This document shows, piece after piece, positions 13,240 through 24,189 of a stretch of 64,000 bases of DNA. The notes below the pieces were generated by a model. That model was not told where the DNA came from, ran no database searches, and saw only the letters and a program-made list of their open reading frames with translations. The DNA is from Cavenderia fasciculata (taxonomy: Eukaryota; Evosea; Eumycetozoa; Acytosteliales; Cavenderiaceae). The stretch is from contig NW_004457723.1 in NCBI RefSeq assembly GCF_000203815.1, forward strand, positions 1,844,400-1,908,399, written 5' to 3'. Positions within the stretch are counted from its first letter, which is position 1. Each line of letters opens with the position of its first letter. A program made the position numbers and the translations under genes.

Positions 13240-13734
13240 GAAAGATACAAAAAAAATTGAAAAAAATTAAATAATTAAAATAATTAAAATAATAATAATA
13301 ATAATAATAATAATGGTGATACTACAAATACTACTACTATATTTATAGTAATATTAAAATATAATTATGATTGAATCAATTTTTAGAAAGATAGATTTAT
13401 AAACCAAAATCTATACTCAAAAATGTAGGAGGTATTCCGTACTTTTAACACATATTAGAAATTCAAGTCTTGAAAAATGGATCTCGACCCAGGAGAAAAT
13501 GATTGGCGTAAAGGAAAATAAATAGAACCTATCATCAACTCTTAATATAATGATATCAATATTTCCTGGTTGAATCTTTTAATTTATAATATCTACTTTG
13601 CTAGATCGATACACGGTCGGAGATATTAACTCATTAAGATGAGGTTTGGATTTGAGAATGAATAGAATTTATTATGGGTAAAATGGGAAATTATTATTAT
13701 CTCTATTCCTCAACTCTCTTTCTTTTTTTATCTA
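13240..13734. other. Spacer upstream of copy B
   Basis: This is AT-rich sequence with an (AAT)n run near 13290-13312. It is similar in order and content to the region upstream of copy A. No gene is seen. Confidence 0.5.
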
Positions 13735-14886
13735 CTTGTTGGTCTATGCTGCTGAGAGATTGTGATTTTAATTGCATTGCATCGTTCCACATACCTTGGA
13801 GTGATGGAGTACGAATAGGAATATTTACAGCTCTCGTATAAGATTCAACTAAACAAGTAAATACTTTATGTTATAAAGTATTGAATAATAAAGGTAAATA
13901 TCTAAATCTAATAAATATATATATATGTTTTAGTTATTATTATTATTTGTTTATACATACTTTTAGCATCAATTGGTAAACCATTGAAACCAATCTTTTC
14001 ATCAATTCCATCATTGATCAATAGTTTAAGATGATTCATTTCAGAAATGAAATTTGGATAGAGTTGATCGTCACTGAGAGTGTCTAGGTTACCGATAATG
14101 TCAATTGAATTGGTTGGCGATGGTAAAGATCTTGCTAGAACCGACTTGAATATACTACTTAATTCATTCCTTTGAAAACTGGCATCCCTGTCCTCCCAAT
14201 CATATCGTTCTCTGGTGGTTCGGTCCATGAAATACTCGATATACTCTTGAAAGGAAACATTTATACCATTCATTGAAGGAGTTAAAAAGGAATCTCTTGC
14301 CACCCAAACCAGTTTTGGATGATCACGTATCCCAAGTTTATCTATGATATGACCTAGAAAACTTTAATAATATTAATATGATTTAATTAATATCGGGTGA
14401 TAAAGTAACCAACCATGGTTGTAACATACATAAATTTATCTATATCATTTGAAGATGGAATTTCTCTTGTGTTGTAAACAAAGGTGCTTGATAGTAAATA
14501 ACAGAGTAAAAAGATGGGGGTAGAGGTTGGGCCTCCCACTCCTTCACCTTCAGGATCCATCACTATCACTCTACACCCGTTGATCAATGGGAAAGTGGTT
14601 GATATCCAAATACCAATTGTTGCGCGACTCGCAGTGTGGCCTAGAGGAAACACATTGTGATCACCACCCAATAATCTATTTAGCAGGTATGATTTACCCA
14701 ACCTCATACCATTCACCGAAACAACAGATACTGGATGATTACGACATTTATTTCGAATGATCTCTAATGCATATTTACAACAAGATGTGTCATTGGTCTA
14801 TCGGTTCGAACTAGTTGATTGGTGATTAAATTGTAGAAATAATTATTTGGATATACCAAAGGTATTGATTTTGGTTTAGATATCAT
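13735..14886 (-). pseudogene. GBP-like GTPase, copy C (truncated, one frame break)
   Basis: The start is at 14886 (MISKPKSIPLVYPNN). A 1-nt frame change near 14775 separates this start from the open stretch carrying the P-loop NGMRLGKSYLLNRLLGG, the G3-like MDPEGEG and IFLLCYLLSSTFVYN. An intron at about 14352-14460 leads to the exon with WVARDSFLTPS and GFNGLPIDA. A last piece (about 13735-13855) holds the start of the helical region, and then similarity stops. The order and intron positions match copy A. The gene lacks its C-terminal half and is probably dead. Confidence 0.7.
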
Positions 14887-15176
14887 TATTAGTATTATTA
14901 TTATTGAACAAAACTAAATAGATTACTACTCTAAATAGATAAATATTTCTTTTATTAATTTATTTGGACTTTAAAAAGTAAGCCTAAAAAAAACAATCAA
15001 TCAATCAAATCTAACAAACAACTTGTTTTTGAACTCAAAAAATTAAGAGTTGAATTAATTTGGATATTTACTAAATACTTAAAAATGTAATATTTATCTT
15101 GTCTGGATGAAGATATCGATAAAAATAGGTGGTGTGAGAATAATGATACATTTATTTATTTAATTATTTAATTAAT
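14887..15176. other. Spacer between GTPase copies C and D
   Basis: AT-rich sequence with no open frame and no other recognisable element. Confidence 0.5.
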
Positions 15177-16109
15177 TTATTTGGACCATGAGAATACCAC
15201 TGGACCTATTCCAATTGTAAAGGTTTCTGGTTGGTGTTTTTTTGTTGTTGTTGTTGTTGAAATTGATGATTTAATTGTTGTAGACTGGCTTGGAGATTAT
15301 CCAATTCTTGTTGATGTTGAGTTTGAAGATCGGCCAATCTTTTGTTATGTCATTTTGTGATTCGATTGTCGCAGTCTATTGTTTCTCCAAAGTTGCGACG
15401 GTATCGTTAAACTCTATTCTTTGGCTGACCAACGTATCCTCCATTTCTTTTTTTCTTTGTTGCATGCCACGATTTTGCAATGTGAGCACTGCATTCAACT
15501 CTTTTGAATCTTTGAGATCTTTAGTGTACCCTTTTAGCTTTATAAATTGATCTTTGGTTTTGTAGAAGGATTCTACAAACTGAGCAATCACCTCGTTTTT
15601 GGCAGTCCCAATTGCATCTCTCAGGAAATCCTCTTCGAACAGTGTCAAAACATCTGTCACTGTCCAAAATCCAAAGATTCATTATTTAGAAAGTCTGTAC
15701 GGAATGTAGGTTCTCTCTTGGCAAGTAGAATCTGACATGATTTCATTGACTCTTCGTGGTTCCTACCAATGATATCGTATAGTTTACCACCTGTGATTTT
15801 AATTTGATTGAGCTCTTCAGGGTGGTGGTTGACACTCTGTGTCATTTCAACGTTGCATAACCTCACCTTGATCGACTTAGTCATATCAACCAATTGTTGA
15901 GCATCCAACAAATGACCAGTCATTTGGGCAACCGTCTTGTTTACAATATCCATCACCTCTGTATGTATAGTCATGAGTTTGTTATATTCCATCGGTAGAG
16001 GAGTTCTAACCAATTTATCAGGGTTCATCAATTTAGTGTATAAATCTTCAGCCTCTTGAATAGTAGAATTCACTCTAATTTTAATAGCACTATCCCAAGG
16101 ACCCTCCAA
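15177..16109 (-). pseudogene. GBP-like GTPase, copy D (C-terminal half only, frame breaks)
   Basis: Only the helical C-terminal half is present. It starts at a sequence equivalent to the third exon of copy A (GPWDSAIKIRVNSTIQEAED compares with TWGSTMKIRINSTIEQAERF). Frame changes occur near 15658 (just after NNESLDFG) and near 15390 (after TLEKQ). A Gln-rich stretch and a tail with TIGIGPVVFSW, equivalent to GPLTIGKR of copy A, end at 15177. The GTPase domain is missing. The 5' edge abuts the acinus-like gene with only 55 bp between, so the N-terminal half was probably lost by deletion. Confidence 0.7.
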
Positions 16110-16164
16110 TTAATTAATTGTTTCATGACTTAATTTTATGAGTGTTGTTTATTATTTCCATTAT

Positions 16165-17692
16165 TTATCTTTTCTCAAAGTTTGGATCGAATCTTAAATC
16201 ATCAGATTGAGGTAAATGGAAACCCTTTGGAACACCTGAATAACCTACTCTATATCTTCGTGCAACTTCATCCTCTGTCAATATACGGTAATGAATAATT
16301 GGTGTTGATTTAGTGGCTGTATATCTACTATCTATAATATTTAAACAAAATGTAAGTTAGTATAAACTATGATTATTAATGATTATTAATTGAGTTTTAA
16401 AACTTACCAATTTGTTTCTCTTTGGGTTTGTTATTATTATTGTTATTATTGTTGTTGTTGGTGTTGTTATTATTATTATTATTAATATTTTTCTCTTTTT
16501 TAATATTACTAGTATTGGTGTTATTGGTATTATTATTATTACTATTGGCATTTGTATTATTATTATTATTATTATTAATTTGTTGTGGTTTTGTTTGTGG
16601 TTGTTGTTTCTTTGTTTTGTTTGATGGTAAGACGGGTGATGCAGGAAAGGTGGCAGGATGAGCTTCTTTAGGTTGGGCAGAACCACTCTTGACCTTTTCA
16701 GCCTCCTCCTGTGTGACAAATTCAGCAGTGAGGGGTGATCTGTTTTGTGGAGGCCACACCAATCCATAGACAGCCTCTCTTGTCTTGGCAGCTTCATCCT
16801 CTGTCGTATAGGAAACATAACAATAGGATTTAATATTGTTCATCCAAAAATCGACAATATTTCCAGTCTCTGCCAACATATCTTTGCAAGCACTCTCTTT
16901 AAGTGGTCTTACAAACTTGTCAATAAACAATATATTGGTAATATTACGTGTACTTGGTGGTACTGATTGTCTTGTCTCTTGTTGAATTGTGTTGGTGTTG
17001 TTGGTTGATGATGATAAAGATGATGAAGGAGATGGCGATGATGTTTTTGTATTGGTTGTAGATGTAGTAGAGGTAGAGGTAGAGGTAGTTGATGACAATG
17101 GTTTTTCATTAGTTGCAGTAGATGTAGTAGTTGGTGTTGGTGAAGTTATAGTTGTTGATGTTGTTGGTTTAGTAGTAGTTGTAGTTGTAGTTGATTGTTT
17201 CTTAGTAGTGACATCTGAATCACTATCACTATAATCTACAGCATAATCTACATCATCTTCATTTAACTTTTTTGTTTTAGTCGATGGTTGTTTAGGTTCT
17301 TCTACCTCTTCTTGATCTACTTTTGAATCGTTCTTGTTATTATCATCATCATCATTCTTTTCCATATCCTTTCTCTTTTTATCACCAGCAACCGCTTCTG
17401 GTTTATCTAATGATGACTCTTTCATATCAGCATCTTCTTGACCACCAACCTTGTTGTCATTGTCATTGCTATCTTTATTTGTTTGTTCTTCTTCTTTCTC
17501 TTTATTATCTTCTTGTTTCTCTGTAGTAGTGGTAGCTGTTGTTGTTGTAGTTCCTTTCTCTTCTTCTTCTTTGAGTACTTGTTCGAGCTTTTCAACCAGA
17601 GCAGCTTTCAATAACCCAGTGGTTTTGATTCCTCTCTTGTCCAACTCTTCACGTAGTTCTGTTACTTTGAGTTTAGAAGGTACGATCGTCAT
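16165..17692 (-). CDS. Acinus-like SAP/RRM protein (ASAP/EJC complex)
   Basis: Two exons (16408-17692 and 16165-16331) encode about 480 residues. Residues ~5-40 form a SAP domain (LKVTELREELDKRGIKTTGL), known to bind nucleic acid. A long Lys/Glu- and Thr/Ser-rich low-complexity section follows. Around residues 245-330 is an RRM (TNILFIDKFVRPLKE, ...SYCYVSYTTEDEAAKTRE) of the acinus type. An Asn-rich tract comes next. The second exon carries STPIIHYRILTEDEVARRY, which fits the RSB motif by which acinus binds RNPS1 and SAP18. Acinus acts in the nucleus in splicing and at exon junction complexes. The RSB match is by pattern, not by high identity, so the assignment rests mainly on domain order. 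Confidence 0.75.
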
Positions 17693-18607
17693 GACTAGTC
17701 CAATGATTAGTTAGTATCTGTGAATGAATGTAGAGTAGTAATAAATAAATCAAAGATTAAATTAAAAATACCCTCTTTTGAGGTTCGGCTCAAAAAAAAA
17801 TAAATTAATTTTTGTTTGAACATCAACATCATCCCCTCTCCCCTCACTAAAAAAATAATGGGTAAGCATAATTCAATAATAATAATATTATTTCCCTCCC
17901 TTTAATTATGGATGAATAAAAATATCAAGAATGGTTATTAGAATCTCTCTATCGATTGATATAATCTCTCTGTCTATTTTGAATCTCGAAAAAAGGATTG
18001 AGGATATTTCATGAATCAAATAGTTTCGATTGGTTGGTTGTATGTTTGGTTGACACTGGTATTGGTGACTATATTAATAAAAATAAAAATAATAATATAA
18101 TATTTTTAAAGTGAAGGTGTGTTCAAAGTTCACTTTCAATATTGAACCTCCTCCCCAGACATTGCTAAAAAAAGAAACCCGAAACTTTTTCCTTTTTAGT
18201 ACATTTGTCCTGTTTTTTTTTATAATAAATTGAAATTGATCTAAAGTCATTGGAATGAGAGACTCTGCATGTCTTTATGGGGGGTTTACGAAACCCTGGA
18301 AATGTTATTTAAATATTTATTTTTAAATTACTCTCCTCACAATAGTTCTATTTTTTTTTTTTTTTTTAATTTAAAAAATTAAAAGTAATCATTGTACGAT
18401 ACAATATTTAAAGAGAGAGACTTGTGGCATTTCTTGTCTTTATTTTATTTTAACTAATTCACCCCTACACATAATAAATAAATAATTAATTTATTAATAA
18501 GTATAAATACATAAATAGACAACAAGACCGAACAAAGAAAGACCAACCAACAACCAACACCAACAACCAAAAAAAAACTAAATTAAAACAATAACCCAGG
18601 TAGCTTC
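17693..18607. other. Divergent intergenic region
   Basis: This is a spacer between the divergent acinus-like gene and the small mitochondrial-type gene. It has several A/T runs, including a T stretch near 18351-18368 and AC-rich leader-like sequence at 18520-18607. No open frame of note. It probably contains both promoters. Confidence 0.5.
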
Positions 18608-19752
18608 AAATGGTAAGTTTAAATTTAATTGTTTCTCTTTCTCTCTCTTGAGATTGAACTTTCTATCATTCTTTCATTTCTTTATTTGTTCAAAAATGAT
18701 GATGAAGATGAAGATGATGATGATAATAGATAAAAGTGAAGATAGGTGTCGACATGTTTACGCTATCCTAGTTGGTAGAAAGAAGATAATAAAAAAGTCT
18801 CTCTATCATTATAAGGATATTTATGATATTTTTTCTTTTTGTCTTGTCCAATCTCCTATGCACACTTTTGCCGACCAACCCAACCCTTTAATCTCATCTA
18901 TCTTTGACCGCGGTCGGGGTGTGTGTTAATTAGTTTATTTCTTTTCATTTTATTTGTTCGGGTCAATTAGCATCATTCATTATGTGACTTGACTGAAGGA
19001 GGAGGAGTGAGTGTTGTTCATTCACCACCACACTTTCACCTTCTCTCTCTTTGCTCCTCCTCATTTTTATTTTTTTAAAAGCACCACACACCGCGTAACC
19101 GCCAATCCACATTAATCAATCTCATCATCTTCATTGTGCTAGCCCCCACCTTTAATAAATCAATCAAAATAATTAATTTAATCATCATTCATCTCCCATT
19201 CTATCAATAAATTTGTTTGTTGTTTTCATTGTTATTTTTATCATTCAAACTCTCTCTTTAATTATTATTATTATCCACATATTTTATCTTTCTACATTAA
19301 TATTAATATCCTCCTTTTCTTATCTTGGACATAATACAATATTGGAAAAATGATGCAGTTTTCAAGAATTATTAGATCCAACCTCCTCCCAAAGGGAATT
19401 TTAGGTGAAACTCAAACATCAATTACTGCCACCAGATCAATTTCAACTGGGTATGTACATCATCTAATAATCAATATTAATATATTAATATATTAGATAT
19501 AAAGCTAACCTCTTATTTATTTCTCTCTCGTTTAGATTCTATCGTACATCGGATGAAATGTCAAAATCAAAGAAACAAGATCTCTCTGATGAACAAGTCA
19601 ACGATATATTAAGAAAGGCTGAATTACAAAAGGAGGATGATGACTCTCATATTGGAGAATTAAGCACACAAGGAGAAACCGGAGCCAATGTAAACAAGGC
19701 CAACAAAAAGATTAGAAAAATGGTTCCCAAGGACATTGAAAAGTTTGAATAG
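18608..19752 (+). CDS. Small protein with mitochondrial-type presequence
   Basis: The sure coding exons are 19350-19450 and 19536-19752. They encode MMQFSRIIRSNLLPKGIL... followed by a charged C-terminal part ending KKIRKMVPKDIEKFE, about 105 residues. The N-terminus is basic and hydroxylated with no acidic residues, as in a mitochondrial presequence. An alternative 5' structure exists. An AC-rich leader ends in ATG at 18608-18610, directly followed by a GTAAGT donor, and an AG at 19357-19358 would join this ATG in frame to TTTTCAAGA, giving MFSRIIRSN. I took the gene start there. If this is wrong the start is 19350. I do not recognise the family. Confidence 0.6.
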
Positions 19753-20565
19753 AGACAACTCACTCCAAATTTATAGCAAATCAAAATACACGTTACAATA
19801 GATAATTTATAATTTGGGCCATTCTATTCTATTGTTATCCATCCTATCTATCCATCCATCCATCCTTGTATTAAAAATTTTTCCCCCTAGGACCCATGGA
19901 GTGCACAATTGTACATAGTATTTAATCCAACCCAAAACCAAATCAAACAAACACACAAACAAACAAATCACCTGTAAATAATTAATCAATCAACCAAACA
20001 AAATCAAATAAATATATTTAACCTATATATAATAGGTTAAATCATTTAAAAATAGAACTTTTGTGTTGGAAGATGAGAAGTCTGGGAGGGAAGTTGTCCT
20101 CTCAGACTTTTGAAAAAAGTCCCTCATTAAAAAAAATTGTCTTTTCAAAAGTCTGAGAGGACAACTTCCCTCCCTCAGTGACTTTGCTCCTCCCATAGTA
20201 ATTTTTGAAAAGTTGCCCTCGAAAAATAATTTTTTTCATGAAACCTTGTTGCTGACCTTTGCGACCGTCAGAGAAAGCTGTCATTTGATTTTTGTTTACT
20301 TGTTACTATTACAACATATATATATAAATTAAAAGGTTAGTATTTTACGACACTCACAAGGAGAATAGTATCAGATGACAATAAATCAAGTTCAATGAAT
20401 GTTGTAAACACAACAGACGATTCTTGAAAAAGATTTTTTGTTTTTTTTTTTGTCAATCTAGTATTGCATCTCAGATTACACATTATTCATTTAATTTAAA
20501 GATTTATTGGTTGTTCACATATAACTAACTTACTTTTTACTACTACTACTACTACAACATTTAGA
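19753..20565. other. Intergenic spacer with long inverted repeat
   Basis: This spacer lies between two plus-strand genes. It holds the perfect 33-bp inverted repeat listed separately and further A/T-rich sequence. The short frames on the minus strand here are not supported by any motif. Confidence 0.6.
20084..20174. repeat. Perfect 33-bp inverted repeat with 25-nt loop
   Basis: 20084-20116 and 20142-20174 are exact reverse complements; each arm begins or ends with GGGAGGG/CCCTCCC and TTTTGAAAA/TTTTCAAAA. An RNA from either strand would fold into one long perfect hairpin. No flanking target duplication is obvious by eye. Confidence 0.95.
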
Positions 20566-21906
20566 ATGGGTCGATCAAAGACAGAGATTAATAGCAAGGA
20601 AATTAGACAACTCGAAGAAAAGTTGGAAGAGATCAAGAGAGGTCTTGTCGACATTGAAGAACTCATCTTGGAGAAGAAGAGTACTTTAAAAAAGAGACCA
20701 GTTGAAGAGAGCACCGAGCAAGACGACGACGAGGAAGACACCCCCGTCAAAAAGGTTGTCAAAAAGGCAAAGGCAACCAAACCAGCCACCACTCCAGAAA
20801 AGAAAAAGAAACCAGAACCAAAAGCAAAAAAGCAAGCCAAGAAAGTGAATCAAGATGAAGATGAAGAAGAAGAGAAAGAACAAGACGAGGAAGAAGACGA
20901 AGACAATGATCAAGCAATGAGCGAAGCTGAATCACCAAAGAAGAAGACGAAAAAGAGCAAGTCTGGCGACAAGACTGACGAAGAGACTACCGACAAGAAG
21001 AAAAAGACTCGTAAAACAAATTCAAAGGATAGAGAAACAAAGGGACTCAAGACTGGATCATGGGGCGATGACGAAATAAAGCTTTTGGAAGAAGCCCTCA
21101 AATTGCATGGTAGTGATCTTGACGCCGTCGTCAAACACGTTGGAACACGTGAAAAGGTTCAAATCCGTAAAAAGATTGCCAACATGAAGAAAAAGGAGGA
21201 AACTGTCGTTGCCAATGGAGATGACAGCACACCAAAGAAGAAATCAACTCCAAAGAAAAAGGCAGATGAAACTTCCACCAACAAAAAGACTGCTGCTGCT
21301 GTCGACAACTCTCCAGCTGCCATCAAGAAAAAGGCCGATGAAGAGACTGCTGCAAAGAAAAAGACCGCAGACGAAGAGACTGCTACTGCAAAGAAAAAGG
21401 CAGATGAAGAGACTGCTGCTGCTTCCACTGCTACTACTGCTGCTGCTGCTGCAGCCAAGAAAAAGGTTGAAACACCAAAGAAAAAGGCTGAAGAGGAAAA
21501 GAAAAAGGTTGCTGCAGAGGAAGCTACTGCTGCCAAGAAAAAGGCTGAAGAGGAAAAGAAAAAGGCTGCTGAAGAGGAAACTAAAAAGGCAGCTTCCAAG
21601 AATGCTTACCCCTCAGAAGCAGAGGATGACGAAACTGACGACGATGACGACGATGACGATGACGAATCGTCTGACGGTGACGTTAAATCGGACGCTGAAT
21701 CCGATACTGAAGAAGAATCGGAACCCGAAACTGTTGTTCCACTCAAAAAGTCTGCATCATCTGCACCATCTATCAAATCAGTTCCAGCCGTTCCATCTGA
21801 AGGAATCACCAAAACTCCAGCAAGAGCTTCCTCTGTTTTAAAAACACCTGTATCTAAACCAACTCAAACTGCCACCAAACCATCTGCCAAGAAATCAACC
21901 AAGTAA
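20566..21906 (+). CDS. Lys/Glu/Ala-rich nuclear protein with SANT/Myb-like domain
   Basis: A single exon encodes 446 residues. Residues 1-45 are a predicted coiled coil (LEEKLEEIKRGLVDIEELIL). A basic-acidic stretch follows with several KKKK/KKTKK nuclear-localisation-like runs. Residues ~160-212 form one SANT/Myb-like domain (GSWGDDEIKLLEEALKLHG ... KVQIRKKIANMKKK), with the expected aromatic W at the start of helix 1. The next ~130 residues are Lys/Ala/Glu repeats of the type KKKADEETA, then an Asp/Glu block and a Ser/Pro tail. The long open frames on other strands or frames here are composition shadows. The domain suggests binding to chromatin or DNA. The partner and pathway are unknown. 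It converges on the Crinkler-like gene. Confidence 0.7.
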   Translation: MGRSKTEINSKEIRQLEEKLEEIKRGLVDIEELILEKKSTLKKRPVEESTEQDDDEEDTPVKKVVKKAKATKPATTPEKKKKPEPKAKKQAKKVNQDEDEEEEKEQDEEEDEDNDQAMSEAESPKKKTKKSKSGDKTDEETTDKKKKTRKTNSKDRETKGLKTGSWGDDEIKLLEEALKLHGSDLDAVVKHVGTREKVQIRKKIANMKKKEETVVANGDDSTPKKKSTPKKKADETSTNKKTAAAVDNSPAAIKKKADEETAAKKKTADEETATAKKKADEETAAASTATTAAAAAAKKKVETPKKKAEEEKKKVAAEEATAAKKKAEEEKKKAAEEETKKAASKNAYPSEAEDDETDDDDDDDDDESSDGDVKSDAESDTEEESEPETVVPLKKSASSAPSIKSVPAVPSEGITKTPARASSVLKTPVSKPTQTATKPSAKKSTK

Positions 21907-22110
21907 ATAAATCAACTTGAATTCATTAAATAGTATTAATATTATAATATAAATCTAAACAAACAAAAGGAAAAGGAGAGATGGATTATTTTGAATATAT
22001 TATTTATTTATTTATTTATAAAGTTAATTATCTAATTTAATTTTGATGAAATCTTTTTGGGTTGAAGTGTAAATATTAAACTCTTTGAAATCATTTGAAT
22101 AAGTGACCAA

Positions 22111-23841
22111 TCATAAATTGTCGTGTGTAATGATTGGTTGTGTTATCTTGTTGTTGTAATTTTCCATTGATATAAAATCTACAACAAACCATTCCTTAAT
22201 AATAGGTAGTAAGTTATTATGAAAACCTTCAACTTTAAAACGGTCAAGATGTTCTTCTAGTTGTTTGTCATCACCATTGCTACACACTATATCTAAGGCC
22301 CATTGATTTAATCCACCAATGTAAAAGTCTATATCTTTAGATTCACAATTGAATCTTTTACCAAGATTGTTTGCACTCACATTGCAATGTGACAATGGAC
22401 CAATGGATGCATAATAAAATTGAGTTTGCCAAACATCCTCTAATGGTCGTAACACATAATCTTTCTCTAATTGATATCTATCTTTAAAAGATCTAATTCT
22501 ATTTGGTTTAAAATGTTTGATACTTTCGATAACTAATTGAATGAGAGATTCTTGATGTTTAGGATCGAGGGGGATGATGGTGTTGGTGTCTGTATATTCT
22601 TCTTCTTTGTTTTTCTTTTCTTGTGCAACTCTCCATCTAAAGTATTCTCTGTAATAGAGTGGTGATACAAAGTCGATGGTCGATGAATCGTTATAGTCGT
22701 AAAAGTCTAACTTTGTTCTGGCCAGATACCCTTGGTTGATGAGGTATTCGGCAGAAACACCATAGTGGCAGAGAGAACCCGTAATACGAGCTTCAATAAC
22801 TTGATCGATAAATTCCAATTGCTTTGTTATTCCAGTGATGTTGGGTAAGACAAAACACTCTGGGCGTGATGGTGAAGCATTTGAAGATGCAACAAAATCA
22901 GCACACTCTTGTGACGTGAGATACGAGTAGATTGCTCTCTCTAAATCATCTCGAGTTGCAATACCAGTCAAAACACTTTTCATCACCTGTCCAATTGTAG
23001 CATCTCTGACAAACTGATTGAGTAATCCAGTGACCAGTCCAACATGTCCAGCAGTATCCTTCCACATCTTGGTTACTATATTTTCTGGTAGTTGAGTGTG
23101 CATTGATCCAAAGATATCTATTATTTCTTTAAACTCTTGATTTGAAAACGTCATGAATGTGTGATCATAATCAATGCTTCCGTAGTTTTCTAATGACATA
23201 TCAGAGACACGTCCTATAAAGGTGGTAAACATCGCAACATAGATACTCCCCATAAGAGATCTAATGCCATTCCAAAAGAATTTGTGGAATGGGTGATCGA
23301 CTGAATACAGCAGATGGCAATCGTCAATGATCAGATAAACTGGGGTTCCGTGAAAGGCAAGTAATGTCCAATCAATACCTCTTCCAAAAGTCGTCAAAGT
23401 CACTATAATCATGTGGATCTGTTGACTTGGGTGGCTGTGTATCCCAACTATATGATATTCTTTGTACGTTTAATCCTGGTTTGGTTGCTATCAGGTGTCT
23501 CTCTAACAATTGCCCAAACGATGTCTTTCCACAGTCAGGAGGTGATTCAATAAATATATAATGGTATTTATCGATATGCTCAACGGTTTGAGTAATCTTT
23601 TCATGTCTATTGACATTAAATATAATCGTATCCTCTTTTTTGATACCTTCATTCATACCTATAAATATTAATGTATAATAATTTGATTAGTTATCTTTCT
23701 TCTTCTTTTTATACTTGTTGTTTTATATAACATACCATTATCATTTATAATCATAATAGAATGATCATGGTGTAGACCTTGTACAACAATAGTAGTATCT
23801 TGCTTTTTAAAAGAAGGGGAGGTTATTATTTGATCTTGCAT
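22111..23841 (-). CDS. Crinkler (CRN)-like P-loop NTPase with C-terminal nuclease-like domain (one frame break)
   Basis: Exon 1 is 23736-23841 and exon 2 is 22111-23658, joined in phase. At about residues 70-85 is a Walker A motif (ESPPDCGKTSFGQLL), then a Walker B-like LIIDDCHLLY. FHKFFWNGIR, which follows it, matches the FW signature of CRN NTPases. Near the C-terminus EDVWQTQFYY, DIDFYIGG, ALDIV and LEEHLDRF follow the order expected for the CRN restriction-endonuclease-like fold, although the usual glutamate of the xIExL strand is aspartate here. CRN proteins are known from oomycetes, chytrids and other eukaryotes as nuclear DNA-targeting effectors or conflict proteins. A single frame change lies at a four-base A run (plus strand 23386-23389); the two halves are otherwise open. 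It may be a homopolymer error or a disabling mutation. Confidence 0.65.
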
Positions 23842-24098
23842 TCTTATTTGTAGTAACTCGTATTACTATTGATTATAAATAGTTAATGAGTACTACATGT
23901 GATGCTTTTATATTGATAAACAAATGCGGTTGGGTTGTCTTGATTAACATTTTTAATCATCTAATTATCAGAAGCAAGTGAGTGTCTTGGTGAATATATA
24001 TATACTTGTGACCATTTTATCTGATAATTAATTTTGAACATCTCATCCCACTCCACCAGTCGATCGATGTTTTAAATTAATTAACTATATACATAGAT

Positions 24099-24136
<38 letters not shown>

Positions 24137-24189
24137 TTATTATAATAATAAAAGATAGAAGATAAATAGTTTAGTTTCAAGACAATAAG
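23842..24189. promoter_or_regulatory. Shared divergent promoter region
   Basis: A 348-bp AT-rich spacer separates the CRN-like gene (minus) from ints13 (plus). It includes an (AAT)n run at about 24100-24135. Both starts lie at its edges, so it must hold both promoters. I see no specific factor site. Confidence 0.45.

Noticed and set aside
18648-18929. A 93-codon plus-strand frame after the AC-rich leader
   Set aside because: It lies in what is probably an intron, has no motif and its composition is like spacer.
21159-21841. Open frames antisense to or shifted within the SANT-domain gene
   Set aside because: They arise from AAG/GAA/GCT repeats and consist of Leu/Arg/Lys or Phe/Ser/Ala runs. 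The SANT domain fixes the real frame.
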